Shown piece by piece: positions 35,401-44,449 of a DNA stretch of 50,032 nt. Made by a program: the position numbers and the translations under genes. Numbering within the stretch: the stretch's first letter is position 1; each line of letters starts with the position of its first letter. Source of the stretch: Bradyrhizobium uaiense (GTDB taxonomy: Bacteria; Pseudomonadota; Alphaproteobacteria; Rhizobiales; Xanthobacteraceae); NCBI RefSeq assembly GCF_010811875.1, contig NZ_VKHP01000034.1:1-50032 (forward strand), in the 5' to 3' direction. The notes under the pieces were generated by a model, which saw only the letters and a program-made list of their open reading frames with translations, was not told the origin of the DNA and did no database searches.

Positions 35401-36017
35401 TCATGGACAAGTTCTTCACCCAGTTCCTGGCGCCTTATGCAGATACGTCGCGCTCGGACTGGGTCTGGCGAAAGGAAAGTCCTGTCGGCCGATCGTTCTC
35501 GCCTGACACATTGAAGCAGTTTCAGAATGCCGCCTATATCCGCGATGCCTTTTTCCAGACTGGCGGCGGTGTGCCGGCGGTGTCCTTTGCGATTCGGCCG
35601 CCGCCCCCGGCCGGACCGGGCATCACAGTCAAGACCGAGATCGGTGGCACGACGATCACTAGCCCCACTACGCCAGGACCAGCCGCAGCTCCCTCCATGT
35701 TCGGTACGCCGCAACCCGCTGCCCCGCCGCCGCCGCAGAGCAACTCACCGACGACGGTGCTCTGGCCCGGGCCGTCGCCGCGGACAGCAATTTCGGTCAG
35801 CAACGAGACAGGCTCGCCATCCGTACTTGAGCGCGTCGGTCCCTGGTCATTGTTCCGAATGCTGGAGGCCGGCTCGCTGGTCGCGAAGGCGGAAACCGCC
35901 AGCGCAACCTTCATTGTTGCCGGACGGGAGCTCAACTATCAGATCTCGACAGGATCGTTGCGCAATCCGCTAAACCTGTCAGTGCTCCGTGAGTTTCGTT
36001 GCCCAACCGGAATATGA
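32469..36017 (+). CDS. tssM: T6SS inner-membrane protein TssM (IcmF)
   Basis: This 1182-residue protein has two N-terminal transmembrane segments (about 8-31 and 45-63), a cytoplasmic NTPase-like domain with Walker A GPPGAGKTT at 122-130, a third transmembrane segment (about 438-456, VIGLVAIGLIGVWLTSY) and a large periplasmic part with the IcmF-related domain. The C-terminal end includes a Pro-rich stretch and a WSLFRMLEAGSL block of the TssM beta-domain. With TssL it forms the trans-envelope channel; Walker A is intact. The stop overlaps the tagF ATG. Confidence 0.96.
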   Translation: MLAKDILRIVLYGVGLSSLGAVIYLAGPFIAFGDWHPLENHIIRQIAILLLGAAAAGVTGLHFFKRRRNAKEIADGVSGADQAVSDEPVLKERMKDALATLKTASGNKSGYLYDLPWYVIIGPPGAGKTTALVNSGLKFPLARGATPAAIAGVGGTRYCDWWFTEEAVLIDTAGRYTTQDSNSKADKESWLSFLDILKKNRSRQPINGVLVAISLEDVLTLPKQELALHADAIRMRLLELHQRLKVSFPVYALFTKADLVAGFTEYFAYLGEPGRRQVWGATFQTADKTQNLVGQVPVEFDRLLERLSEETLDRLQDEPTPQHRVQLFGFPAQMARLKPQIHDFLNQIFEPTRYHVNANLRGFYFTSGTQQGTPIDQLIGSLARTFGAEEVGAGSYSGTGKSYFLADLISKVIIGEADWVSTDRAAVRGALILKTAALSVIGLVAIGLIGVWLTSYKRNSDLIEQSLQADKEYAAAGAPLIKQTLIADHDLDKVLPLLYRLRNAPAGYASRNEPVAFSARYGLSQHARLLSPAKAAYHTALERMFRPRLLYRLEEQLNARINEPAFVYEALKVYLMLGGLQSPDRELIRSWMQRDWADNLYPGATNAEGRRLLDENLVAMFDLETEQPPLVELDGRLIKQAQNSLARLSVSQRAYEFLKSEARGSNAGDWVVSRRGGPDVAVVFETTTGQPLDNVRVPEFFTYNGFNQKFIARLPGLSERMKRERWVLGDAGQQSAIDQQYDNLAGDLLSIYSNDFVTNWRTALGSLRLKKLLSDKPKYEVLRALSAPTSPMRQILESVRDETMLTKERPKQASAGTPAAPPAVTTPALFNNAQDGTPGAAIESQFKPYHAVLEGESTRRPIDSTIANLNDIAQNLTLMVENPQLTAQATAGLQTQVAALRNNASRMPPPFSDMLRAAATEFEGSIAASTAGQILQSLRDQVTPVCQQTVTNRYPFVRSSGQEVPLADFAKLFSPNGVMDKFFTQFLAPYADTSRSDWVWRKESPVGRSFSPDTLKQFQNAAYIRDAFFQTGGGVPAVSFAIRPPPPAGPGITVKTEIGGTTITSPTTPGPAAAPSMFGTPQPAAPPPPQSNSPTTVLWPGPSPRTAISVSNETGSPSVLERVGPWSLFRMLEAGSLVAKAETASATFIVAGRELNYQISTGSLRNPLNLSVLREFRCPTGI

Positions 36018-36715
36018 CCATGCGGTGCGGCTTATTCGGCAAGATTGGCGCCAAGCGTGATTTCATCGCGATCGCGACGCCGCGGAGCTTCCTTGAAGTC
36101 TGGGAGCCGTGGGTGCAGGCTGCCGTCTCCGCGAGCCGCAATCAACTCGGCGCGGCTTGGCAGGGAGCATTCCTGACCGCGCCGGTGTGGCGATTCTGGC
36201 TTGGTGCCGCAATCTGCGGCACCACCGTCGCGGGAGCGATCATGCCGTCGCTTGACGGGGTAGGTCGATACTATCCGTTGACGCTGCATGCGGTATCTGA
36301 TGACGCCGCCGCATTGCCGCCGCCGCACATCGATCCGCAGGACGAGTGGTTCGGGCAGGTGGAGACGTTTTTGCTATCGACCCTGGACCGGGCTGCGACG
36401 TTCGAGCAGATCTCCGATGCGGTGGATCGTCTCGCGCTCCCACATCTGCTGACGCCGCGAACCGATGCATCGCCCATCGTGATGTTGAATGAGGCGACGC
36501 TGGGAATGGTTTCGAAGGTCGATGGGTTTGGCGAGTCGCTTGGCACGCTCTGCGGCGCCAACCCGCAAGTCTATGCCGCGGCCAGTTTCTGGTGGACCGC
36601 CGGAGGCGAGGGTTTCTCGCCGATCGCGCTCTGTTGCCGCGGACTGCCGGATCCCTTTCATTATTCCACGCTGCTGACCGGCGACATTGGCCGCGCGGTG
36701 TCCGGGACGGGATGA
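36014..36715 (+). CDS. tagF: T6SS-associated regulator TagF (ImpM)
   Basis: This 233-residue protein begins MTMRCGLFGKIGAKRDFIAI, the TagF opening, and contains WQGAFLTAPVWRFWLGAAIC, GAIMPSLDGVGRYYPLTL and a late SFWWTAGGEGF. TagF represses T6SS firing after translation, and in several species acts with the Fha-phosphorylation pathway. Here it is a stand-alone protein, not fused to the PppA domain. The ATG overlaps the tssM stop as ATGA; an in-frame opening five codons earlier is unlikely. pppA follows 6 bp later. Confidence 0.93.
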   Translation: MTMRCGLFGKIGAKRDFIAIATPRSFLEVWEPWVQAAVSASRNQLGAAWQGAFLTAPVWRFWLGAAICGTTVAGAIMPSLDGVGRYYPLTLHAVSDDAAALPPPHIDPQDEWFGQVETFLLSTLDRAATFEQISDAVDRLALPHLLTPRTDASPIVMLNEATLGMVSKVDGFGESLGTLCGANPQVYAAASFWWTAGGEGFSPIALCCRGLPDPFHYSTLLTGDIGRAVSGTG

Positions 36716-36721
36716 CGCGCG

Positions 36722-37498
36722 ATGGTAAACGTCCCGTCCTTGTTCGATGTCGGTAGCGTGACCCACGCCGGACGGGTGCGGGCGCGAAACGAGGATTCAT
36801 ACCTCGTGAGAACCGACGTCGGCCTGTGGGCCGTCGCTGACGGTATGGGCGGTCATGAGGCCGGCGATCTTGCGAGCCGCATCGTGGTGCAGTCGCTCGA
36901 TGCGATCGGCACGACGGACTCGGCGGCGGACCTGCTGGCGCAATGCGAAGCGCGTCTGTTCAGCGCCAATCAGCAGATCCAGGCACTTAGCCACGCAAGG
37001 CAGGGTGCCATTGTCGGCTCCACGACGGCAGTCCTGCTCGTGCGCGACGGCCATTATGCCTGTATTTGGGCGGGCGACAGCCGTGTGTACCTGATCAATC
37101 GCTACGGTATCACGCAGGTGTCGCACGACCATAGCGAGTTGGAGGAGCTGATCGCCGGCGGCACACTATCGCGCGAAGAGGTCCAGGATTGGCCGAGCAA
37201 TGCCATCACCCGGGCTGTCGGCGTTGTCGCCGAACCCGAGTTCGAGGTGGTGACCGGTCCAGCCGAACCAGAAGACGTCTTCGTGATTTGCAGCGACGGC
37301 TTGACGCGACACGTGCAGGATGACGAGATTCAGCAGCACGCGGCCACTCGACTTGCTCAGGCAGCCTGCGACGACATGCTCGCGCTCGCGCTTGATCGCG
37401 GCGGGCTCGATAACGTTACGATCGTGATCGTGCGATTGCTCGCGCGACGATCCTCAGAGCCCACGAGAACGCCGCTCAATCGGGAGCCGCGACCATGA
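36722..37498 (+). CDS. pppA: T6SS PP2C-type protein phosphatase PppA
   Basis: This 258-residue metal-dependent Ser/Thr phosphatase has RNEDSYLVR (about 22-30), WAVADGMGGHEAGDLAS (about 36-52), CIWAGDSRVYLIN, FVICSDGLTRHV and DNVTIVIVR, all the PP2C metal-site motifs. It should remove the phosphate put on TagH by PpkA and so switch the T6SS off. It overlaps ppkA by four bases (ATGA). Typical length for PppA/Stp1 enzymes. Confidence 0.95.
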   Translation: MVNVPSLFDVGSVTHAGRVRARNEDSYLVRTDVGLWAVADGMGGHEAGDLASRIVVQSLDAIGTTDSAADLLAQCEARLFSANQQIQALSHARQGAIVGSTTAVLLVRDGHYACIWAGDSRVYLINRYGITQVSHDHSELEELIAGGTLSREEVQDWPSNAITRAVGVVAEPEFEVVTGPAEPEDVFVICSDGLTRHVQDDEIQQHAATRLAQAACDDMLALALDRGGLDNVTIVIVRLLARRSSEPTRTPLNREPRP

Positions 37499-39285
37499 CC
37501 GCGAACGATCCGTTTCGGTCATCCTACCGCGGTGTGCCGGCCGGCACCCGGCTCAACGGAATTTACGAAATCGAAGCGATGATCGGATCAGGCGGCATGG
37601 GGGAGGTCTACCGATGCCGCGAGATCCAGACCGGATCGCCGGTCGCGGTCAAGATGTTGCTACCCGACATGGTCGACAACGAAGCGGCACTTACGCTGTT
37701 CCGCCGGGAGGCGGCGGCGCTTCACAATCTTCCGCATGAAGCAATCGTTCGCTACTTCCTGTTCACGGTCGAACCCGTGCTGCAACGCCCGTATCTCGCG
37801 ATGGAATTTGTGAACGGGCGCTCGCTGTCGAACATGCTCGACGATGGGCCGCTGACCTTCGAAGCGCTGGTCAAGTTGGTGCAGCGGGTCGCGTCGGGCC
37901 TTCAGGCCGCTCATGAGCACGGCATTATCCATCGCGACGTCTCCCCCGACAACATCATCGTGCCGCTCGACGATGTAAGGCGCGCGAAGATCATCGACTT
38001 TGGTATCGCCCGGTCAACCCAGATGGGTGACAAGACCATCATCGGTTCCGGCTTCGCCGGCAAGGACAATTACGCGTCGCCGGAGCAGGTCGGCTTGTAC
38101 GGCAACGATGTCACCGCAAAGTCCGATGTCTATAGCTTCGGCCTCGTGCTGTTCCATGCCTTGACCGGACAGAAGCTCGATATGGGCGGGAGCCAGTTTC
38201 AACTGGTCGAGAAACGTCGGCGTGTGCCCGATCTCGGCGCGGTGGATATGCGTATCAGGCCGCTTCTCAAGAGGATGCTGCAGCCGGATCCGGCATTGCG
38301 CCCGACCATGGCGGAGGTCGCCAACTGGGCGCCGGGGGCTTCGTCTCAGCCGTCCGTTGCGCCGCTCTACGGCTTCGATCCATTGGGGAAGTCGGAAGCC
38401 CGGGCGTCCGCGCAGGAGCGGCCGCCACCAACCACGCGGAACTCTCGCCGTATCTGGCTTGGCACCTGCGTCGCGGGGCTGCTGCTTCTGCTGGGCAGCG
38501 GTGGGTACACCTACTATCGATTTGTCTGGAAGACGTCGGGATTGGCGGCCTTGCCGCCACCTCCGAAACTCGCCGGGGTGTCCGCGCCGCCGAGCGAGCC
38601 TTCCCCCTCACAGCCAGCACATCAGGAGCCGTTGAAGCCGGCGGTGATACCGTCTCCGTCTCCCGACGGGCCGGGTCGAGCCGAGCGCATCCGCAAATAC
38701 GTTGCCCAATACGCGGGCGGAGACTGCTTCTTCATCCTGCCTGTTGCGGTGAGCTCGAGCGCAGCCGTCATTGAAGGTTACGGTGCTTCAACAGCGCCGT
38801 TCGATACCTTCGACAAAGCGTTTCGAAAGGAGCAGGGATTTGAGGCCTCTGTCGGCGTCAGGCAGGTGAACCAAGCACAATGTCCGGCAGTCAAATTCCT
38901 GAGCCAGGTTGGAAGCGACCAAGCACGTGCGCCGCGCATCAACCTGTCAGCGACGGAGCTGAAGGCAGGCGAGACTCTCAATGGGACCGTTGAGAATTTC
39001 GCCAACCAGGTGGTGGAACTGCTGATGGTCTCGGATCGCGGCGAGGTGCGTAGCCTGTCCTATCTCCTGAAGCCAGGCATCGACTCGCTTTCCTTTGCAC
39101 TCCCGATGGAGCGGACGATCGGTCCGCAACTCCTGCTGGTCATTGCGGTCCCGCGGGTTCTGGATTCGTTGCGCCAGCCGCGACCGATGGCTGCCGACAC
39201 CTTCTTCCTGCAGGCGACCAGCGAAGCTCAGCGCGGCAACGTGACCATCACTGCGGCCGCGCGCTATGTGATGCTCACGAATTGA
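37495..39285 (+). CDS. ppkA: T6SS Ser/Thr protein kinase PpkA
   Basis: This 596-residue transmembrane kinase starts the threonine-phosphorylation pathway. Its kinase domain (about 22-285) has the G-loop GSGGMGEVY at 31-39, Lys53 in VAVKML, HRDVSPDN at 146-153 and DFGIAR at 168-173, so it should be active. One transmembrane helix (about 320-343, IWLGTCVAGLLLLLGSGGYT) is followed by a Pro-rich linker and a periplasmic domain with GGDCFFILPVAVSSSAAVIE, probably the sensor. The C-terminal 120 residues look like a beta-domain of the DUF4384 sort. It overlaps pppA and ends the operon, 8 bp from the convergent DUF4424 gene. Confidence 0.93.
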   Translation: MTANDPFRSSYRGVPAGTRLNGIYEIEAMIGSGGMGEVYRCREIQTGSPVAVKMLLPDMVDNEAALTLFRREAAALHNLPHEAIVRYFLFTVEPVLQRPYLAMEFVNGRSLSNMLDDGPLTFEALVKLVQRVASGLQAAHEHGIIHRDVSPDNIIVPLDDVRRAKIIDFGIARSTQMGDKTIIGSGFAGKDNYASPEQVGLYGNDVTAKSDVYSFGLVLFHALTGQKLDMGGSQFQLVEKRRRVPDLGAVDMRIRPLLKRMLQPDPALRPTMAEVANWAPGASSQPSVAPLYGFDPLGKSEARASAQERPPPTTRNSRRIWLGTCVAGLLLLLGSGGYTYYRFVWKTSGLAALPPPPKLAGVSAPPSEPSPSQPAHQEPLKPAVIPSPSPDGPGRAERIRKYVAQYAGGDCFFILPVAVSSSAAVIEGYGASTAPFDTFDKAFRKEQGFEASVGVRQVNQAQCPAVKFLSQVGSDQARAPRINLSATELKAGETLNGTVENFANQVVELLMVSDRGEVRSLSYLLKPGIDSLSFALPMERTIGPQLLLVIAVPRVLDSLRQPRPMAADTFFLQATSEAQRGNVTITAAARYVMLTN

Positions 39286-39293
39286 GCTACTCT

Positions 39294-40322
39294 TCAGAAC
39301 TTGCCGATTATCAAGATCTTCAGGTCGGCATCCGGCATGAAGTCGCTCGCCGTAAATTGGCGCGAGTTGTTTGCAGATGATGGCTTGAGCCGCCCGGGAC
39401 AAAAACTGGCCAGATGGTCGTCACTTCCCGGATCGATCGTCAATGTGAAGGACCGGATTGGACCTGCCCAATTCGCGCCCGTCCTGAGCACGTAGGAGAT
39501 ACGCCGCTCCTGCAGCCTTGCGGTATTCGCCTGGTCGCTGCCTGCACGCCTGTCCAATTCGGCAAGGAACGCATCCGTAATGCAATAGTCTCGCCTGTAT
39601 CGCTCGACCTCGGGACCTAGCGCTGCGCTACGACGCAGACCCGAGCGCAGGACCGTGTCAGGGCTGGAGCCGACGCTCGGGCGGTATTGATGTTCGACAG
39701 TGACGGTACGCGCCGCAGGAAACACCTGCTCGCGAACAGCCGAAGTCTTGGTTATCCAGCCAGGCATGTATTGCTGGCGACCGTTGTCGTTCATACCGGC
39801 AGGCATCAGAAGGCCGCCATCGATCAGCTTGCTTCGGGTTGCCGCAGGCAGGTCGGCGATCCGGATATCCCGATCGCCGAGCGGCAGCAAAGGCAGCTTA
39901 TATTGACGAAGGAGGGCGGTCACATCCTTGCTGCCGACCATGGCGCGTTGGTCGATGGTCAGCGGCACCGCGATGCCGTCGATCTTGGTCTCGAACTCGA
40001 CGAAGTTGACCGGATTGCTCGATGGAAAGGCAATGTTCTCGGCTTCGGACAAATCGATGTCGGGCAGCGGAAAGGCGACAGTGAGTGCAACCGGCTTGCT
40101 TGTCTGGTTGACGAATTGGTAGCGTACGCTGACCCTGTCCAAGCCAATACGAAGCTCCTCGCTCGCCATGGCCACATCCTTGGTGCGAACGAATTGCAGC
40201 CCGCCGATGGACAATTCGGCCGCGGAGTCGTTCGCCTGCGCGGGCCAACCGGTTGCGGCCATCAGGGCGATCATCAGGACTTGCAATCTCAATGACAGCC
40301 CGCCTAACGCTCCATTTGCCAT
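39294..40322 (-). CDS. Secreted DUF4424 family protein
   Basis: This 342-residue protein has a signal peptide (SLRLQVLMIALMAATGWPAQ-A, about 10-30), with predicted cleavage near PAQA/ND. The mature part begins NDSAAELSIGGLQFVRTKDV, followed by VRYQFVNQTSKPVALTVAFP, the DUF4424 pattern. The start at 40322 has GGAGG five bases upstream; the longer frame to 40403 lacks support. Its function is unknown. It should be periplasmic or exported. It faces ppkA tail to tail and lies at the edge of the envelope-protein island, so a T6SS link is only positional. Confidence 0.82.
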   Translation of the reverse strand: MANGALGGLSLRLQVLMIALMAATGWPAQANDSAAELSIGGLQFVRTKDVAMASEELRIGLDRVSVRYQFVNQTSKPVALTVAFPLPDIDLSEAENIAFPSSNPVNFVEFETKIDGIAVPLTIDQRAMVGSKDVTALLRQYKLPLLPLGDRDIRIADLPAATRSKLIDGGLLMPAGMNDNGRQQYMPGWITKTSAVREQVFPAARTVTVEHQYRPSVGSSPDTVLRSGLRRSAALGPEVERYRRDYCITDAFLAELDRRAGSDQANTARLQERRISYVLRTGANWAGPIRSFTLTIDPGSDDHLASFCPGRLKPSSANNSRQFTASDFMPDADLKILIIGKF

Positions 40323-40353
40323 GCCGGCCTCCATGCGGCGCCGCAGCGCGGGA

Positions 40354-40635
40354 TCAATTGATCGCCTGGTAGAGATCTCCCCATTCCGGCTTCCAGACGC
40401 CATCCGGGTCGCAAACCACGATCGCGAGCTTCATGTCATTGGCTAGACGGATCGCGCCGCGAAAGGCGTCCTGGGCAGGTAGTTGGGCGCTGACCTGATC
40501 GCTGCTCAAGCGTCCCCCGCTTGCGGCGGCTGGCAACACGATTGACCCGGAGGCGCCTTGGTCGTCGCGCCTCAAGACCAGAGTAATTGCGTCGGGCTGG
40601 ATTTCGCTGACTTGCTCAAATCTGTTTCTGGCCAT
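40354..40635 (-). CDS. Small conserved-looking hypothetical protein
   Basis: This 93-residue protein from MARNRFEQVSEIQPDAITLV, with an internal SGSIVLPAAASGGRLSSDQV and the C-terminal end PDGVWKPEWGDLYQAIN, is upstream of and on the same strand as the DUF4424 gene (31 bp away). No signal peptide is seen and no family is recognised. The longer open frame to 41040 overlaps the start of the next plus-strand gene and is not accepted. It may form a two-gene unit with DUF4424. Confidence 0.55.
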   Translation of the reverse strand: MARNRFEQVSEIQPDAITLVLRRDDQGASGSIVLPAAASGGRLSSDQVSAQLPAQDAFRGAIRLANDMKLAIVVCDPDGVWKPEWGDLYQAIN

Positions 40636-40791
40636 GATTTTGCACTGCAAGCTGAAGGAGTTCGGACCATCACCGTCCAGTGAAGGAGTTGAACGAAATT
40701 GGGGTTGCTCGCCACTAATTGACGCTACTCTCGCGCAGTCTTGGATTAGTCGGACTGACGCGGGATTCGGTTCGGTTACATTGAGGCGGAT

Positions 40792-42513
40792 ATGCTTCGT
40801 CCATCTAGCTGGATCTGGCTCCCTATCGTCGGCGCAGCCATCGCTTCTAGCGTGGCAAGGGCCGACGATTCCGTCGTGCGAAGCTTTGCCGACGGTTCGG
40901 CCGCATCCATGGTCGGGATCGTCCCGGCCGGCAAGGACGTCGAACTCGTGGGCCCGCAAGCGCTCAGCGCGGACGGACAGGGAAATCTGTTTGTGCTTGA
41001 TCAGGTCAACGGCCGCATTCTGCAGTTCGACCCTAAACAACCGAATGCGGCTCCCGACATCCTGAAGATGCCAAGCGATGTCCAGCCCACGGACCTTGTT
41101 GTTCGTAACGACGACATCATGGTTTGGGACGGCGGCGTACGCACGCTGAAAGCTGCACCGGGACAGTCTACCCGCGGGCTGGGCGGAGACGTGATCCAGC
41201 TGGAGGAAGTCTCATCCCGCGGAGCGGACGATCAGGTCGCCATTTCGGCCTTCGCACAGATGGGCTCGCAGGCGCCGAGCAGCCCAACCGATTTGCTGGA
41301 TCAGAACACGCGCGCGGCCATCGTGAGAACGACGCGGCAGCCCGACCGGCAGTATATCGCCTCGCGCAGCAAGGGATCGGTGATCGCCGACATCATTCCC
41401 GACAAGGGCAATGCCAGCGTTCGGGTGGAAATCCAAACGATGGTCTCCAACGAGACCATCGGTCAGCTCGGCCTGCGCGTCCGCAACCAGCTCGGCACCG
41501 TGGAGTTTCTTGAGATTGACAACAGTGACCGCTTCTACGTGCTGGCCGAGGACATTCCTCCTTCGGGTAAGAATGCCTCCACATTCGTCGCACGCTATGC
41601 CGCGAACGGACGCCTTGAGGGCATTTACGAGTTGCCTCTGGAGAACACACCCGTCACCCGGCGGTTTGTCACCGTCTCAGGCGACGGCGATGTCTATTTT
41701 TTGCGTACCAAGCCGGAGGGTGTTGAGGTCGTTGGCGTCGGCTTCCGGCCCCTGGGGAAGGTATCCGTCATTGACGTCAGGCCGTCGCGCACGGCGGCCG
41801 CGCCGGCGGCGCAGCCGGATATCAAGTTCAACGCGACCGCCGCCGTACGGCCGTCCAATCGCCAGCAAGCGATCGAGACGGCCTTCGCCTTTGAAGGCAT
41901 TCAGTGGAAGCTGACACCGGCGAACTACGGCAGCGATCCCGACAGCCAATGCTCCGGTTTCAGCCGGATTCGCCGGCCGTGGTATCTGCAGGGCAAGGTG
42001 AACCAGGAAGTGCGGGGCGTGCCCTATTGTTGGGGCTGCCATGGTTCGCTCGCGAATTTCCGGCAGCGGATCGAAAGCGGGACGCTTGCGGGCAATGTCT
42101 GCACCCGCAACGAACCGCGGCCGGATGTGGCCGGCGTCGACTGCTCGGCGTTCGTCAGCGCCACATGGGGACTTTCGGTTCACTACACGACCGCCGCGAT
42201 CCCCGCGATCGCCGCACCCGTGACCAACCCCTGGGACCTCAAGCCTGGTGACGCGCTGAACAAGCCGGGTTCCCACGTGATGTTGTTCCTGCGGTTCACG
42301 CCGGATCGCAAGGCGGAGGTCATGGAATCCTCGACGGGCGGCTGCAACGGCAGGGTCTGCCGCAACGTCTATCCGCTCGCAAGCCTGCTCACACGCGGTT
42401 ACGTTCCGGTCCGCTTTCGTGCCTTGGCAGACGATCAGACGACTGTTTCCGCGAACGCTTATCAGGAGATAGAGGCGCCGATAGGCCGCAAGGCGGCGAG
42501 CAAACGGCGCTGA
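40792..42513 (+). CDS. Secreted propeller-like protein with NlpC/P60-type C-terminus
   Basis: This 573-residue protein has a signal peptide (1-24, WIWLPIVGAAIASSVARA). The middle holds strand-rich repeats like those of NHL/beta-propeller proteins (ALSADGQGNLFVLDQVNGRI; VSGDGDVYFLRTKPEGVEVV). The C-terminal third has VAGVDCSAFVSATWGLSVHY and PGDALNKPGSHVMLFLRF, the Cys and His motifs of NlpC/P60 cell-wall peptidases. Several Cys pairs may form disulfides. GAGG lies five bases before the ATG. It is probably a periplasmic wall hydrolase or amidase with a binding propeller. It starts the rightward part of the envelope island. Confidence 0.74.
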   Translation: MLRPSSWIWLPIVGAAIASSVARADDSVVRSFADGSAASMVGIVPAGKDVELVGPQALSADGQGNLFVLDQVNGRILQFDPKQPNAAPDILKMPSDVQPTDLVVRNDDIMVWDGGVRTLKAAPGQSTRGLGGDVIQLEEVSSRGADDQVAISAFAQMGSQAPSSPTDLLDQNTRAAIVRTTRQPDRQYIASRSKGSVIADIIPDKGNASVRVEIQTMVSNETIGQLGLRVRNQLGTVEFLEIDNSDRFYVLAEDIPPSGKNASTFVARYAANGRLEGIYELPLENTPVTRRFVTVSGDGDVYFLRTKPEGVEVVGVGFRPLGKVSVIDVRPSRTAAAPAAQPDIKFNATAAVRPSNRQQAIETAFAFEGIQWKLTPANYGSDPDSQCSGFSRIRRPWYLQGKVNQEVRGVPYCWGCHGSLANFRQRIESGTLAGNVCTRNEPRPDVAGVDCSAFVSATWGLSVHYTTAAIPAIAAPVTNPWDLKPGDALNKPGSHVMLFLRFTPDRKAEVMESSTGGCNGRVCRNVYPLASLLTRGYVPVRFRALADDQTTVSANAYQEIEAPIGRKAASKRR

Positions 42514-42653
42514 ACCTGGGGTTTTGCTAAGGCTACAGATGAACATGGATCACCGCCTGCGCACCGGTTTCTGGAGGTCTGGACGGCATCCCGCCCTTCC
42601 GCCTTACCGGTGTAGTTCCAGGACCGACCTACTTGATATCGAGGTGAATCACG

Positions 42654-44429
42654 ATGCGATCGCTGAACGGCTTTGATCAAAAATCCGGCTTGCTGTGTGC
42701 CGCAATCCTGCTCACCCTGATCGGTCTGCTAGCCCCACGCGCGCATGCAGCGGGCGAACTGTCGATAAGCAATCCTGACGGTGCGGCTCTCCGGGCGCTC
42801 GTCATCGGCATCGACGACTACCAGCACGTACGCAAACTGAAGGGTGCGGTCGCCGACGCCAACGACATCGTGTCCAGCTTGCGGACCATGGGCGTCAGCG
42901 ATGTGGTCGAGCTGACCAATGCGCAGGCCGATAGGGCAAGCGTGCTGCGTGAAATCAGCTTGCTAGTGGAGCGGACTAAGAGCAACGATCTCATCTTCCT
43001 ATCGATTGCAGGTCACGGCTCGCAGGAGCCGGAGCGCATCAAGGGCTCCGAACCGGACGGAATGGAGAACGTGTTCCTGCTGCCCGAATTCGCGACCACG
43101 CCGGCCGGATCGGTCGAACGCATTCTAGGAAGCGAATTCAACCATTTCATCCGGCAATTCGAATTGCGCGGCGCAAAAGTGATCTTCGTTGCGGATACCT
43201 GCCACGGCGGCGGAATGGTGCGCGATATCGATCCGCGTGCGGCGGAGATGAGCTTTCGACAGGTGCCACGCTACACACTGCTGGTTGATGAATTGAAGCC
43301 AGTGTCGAGCAGCGACGACCCGAAGTCCGAGCTCGATCTCGACCACACTGCGTTCATTGCTGCGGTTGATCGTTACACCAAGGCGCCGGAAGTGCGGATT
43401 CCCGGGATCGATGGCTTGCGCGGCGCTTTGAGTTATGCCGTTGCGCGAGCCGTGGGGGGCAACGCGGACATCAATCATGATGGAAAAGTGACGCTGAAGG
43501 AGCTTTTCAGCAATGTTCGGCAGGTGGTCTATCAATTGTCCGACCAACGCCAGAACATCGTGACGGTATCGTCGCCGGCGCAGATGCCGGAGACCGAGGT
43601 CGCCTTCGAATTGACGCGCGGCGTAGTGCTGATCCAGGGGACGGCCGCGAGAGCTGCTCCCGCTCAGGTTCCTGCCGTCGCGCCCGTCGAGAAACAAACC
43701 CCCGCGCCGCCGGCCTTTACGGCCGCTTCGCAAACCGCTCCGGCCGGCGTCGCTGCGACCGGCTCGGCCGCGCCCGGTGCCGCGCTGCCGCCCTTCCGTC
43801 TCATAACACCGATCCGCTTGGCGGCGCTTGACGGCAAGATCAGCTATTTCGCGAACGTCAAACCACAGGACGCCAGTGTGCAGGCCGTTCAACCAACCGA
43901 TAATCCCGACCTGATCTGGGACCCCGTGTCGCATGACGTAATCGCCTGGGGCGATGTGGTCGCTTATGGTGTTGACGTTGACGGCTTGCCGACGGTGGTC
44001 AACAGAACTGCGGCAATTCGGGAGCTCAAGCGCATGGCGACGCAGTCGCCGCAGCCGATGCGTATTTGGCCGGATGATCGACAGCAGCGCAGCGGCCAGA
44101 CTGTCGAGGTCGAATTGTCCGACGTCGGTTCGCGGGCGGTGCTACTGTTCAACGTGTCCGGAGATGGAACGATCCAAATGCTGTATCCGGTGGGTTCCGA
44201 TGCCGCGCTTACCCGATCAGTAAATCTGCGGCTGCCTCTTCGGGTGGGCGAGCCGTTCGGTGCCGAGCAGATCGTTGCGGTGACTTCGCAACAGCGAATG
44301 GTTGATCTAGAGACGGTCCTGATGCAGCTCAACCGGCGTCGCGCCTCGGGGCAGATGATCAAGAGTCTGGAGCGCTATCTGCCGGCGGATGCGCGGATCG
44401 CGTCTATTGGCTTTTTCAGCGTTCCCTGA
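42654..44429 (+). CDS. Secreted caspase-family (C14) protein with EF-hand loop and DUF4384-like C-terminus
   Basis: This 591-residue protein has a signal peptide (about 1-32, ILLTLIGLLAPRAHA-A). The caspase p20-like domain (about 45-290) opens ALRALVIGIDDYQHVRKLKG, with catalytic His121 in SIAGHGSQEPE and Cys183 in FVADTCHGGGM. At 272-283 there is a perfect 12-residue EF-hand loop, D-I-N-H-D-G-K-V-T-L-K-E, so calcium may be needed for folding or activity. An Ala/Pro-rich linker follows. The C-terminus (about 460-560) has LFNVSGDGTIQMLYPVG, as in DUF4384. It should act in the periplasm or outside. GAGGTG lies seven bases before the ATG. Next is a DUF4384 gene, 20 bp on. Confidence 0.83.
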   Translation: MRSLNGFDQKSGLLCAAILLTLIGLLAPRAHAAGELSISNPDGAALRALVIGIDDYQHVRKLKGAVADANDIVSSLRTMGVSDVVELTNAQADRASVLREISLLVERTKSNDLIFLSIAGHGSQEPERIKGSEPDGMENVFLLPEFATTPAGSVERILGSEFNHFIRQFELRGAKVIFVADTCHGGGMVRDIDPRAAEMSFRQVPRYTLLVDELKPVSSSDDPKSELDLDHTAFIAAVDRYTKAPEVRIPGIDGLRGALSYAVARAVGGNADINHDGKVTLKELFSNVRQVVYQLSDQRQNIVTVSSPAQMPETEVAFELTRGVVLIQGTAARAAPAQVPAVAPVEKQTPAPPAFTAASQTAPAGVAATGSAAPGAALPPFRLITPIRLAALDGKISYFANVKPQDASVQAVQPTDNPDLIWDPVSHDVIAWGDVVAYGVDVDGLPTVVNRTAAIRELKRMATQSPQPMRIWPDDRQQRSGQTVEVELSDVGSRAVLLFNVSGDGTIQMLYPVGSDAALTRSVNLRLPLRVGEPFGAEQIVAVTSQQRMVDLETVLMQLNRRRASGQMIKSLERYLPADARIASIGFFSVP

Positions 44430-44449
44430 CAATGCTGTGACTGCAGGTC

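Noticed and set aside
40354..41040. 228-residue minus-strand frame extending the small hypothetical gene
   Set aside because: Its first 130 codons lie antisense to the upstream region and signal peptide of the propeller-NlpC gene. The part from 40635 has a plausible start.
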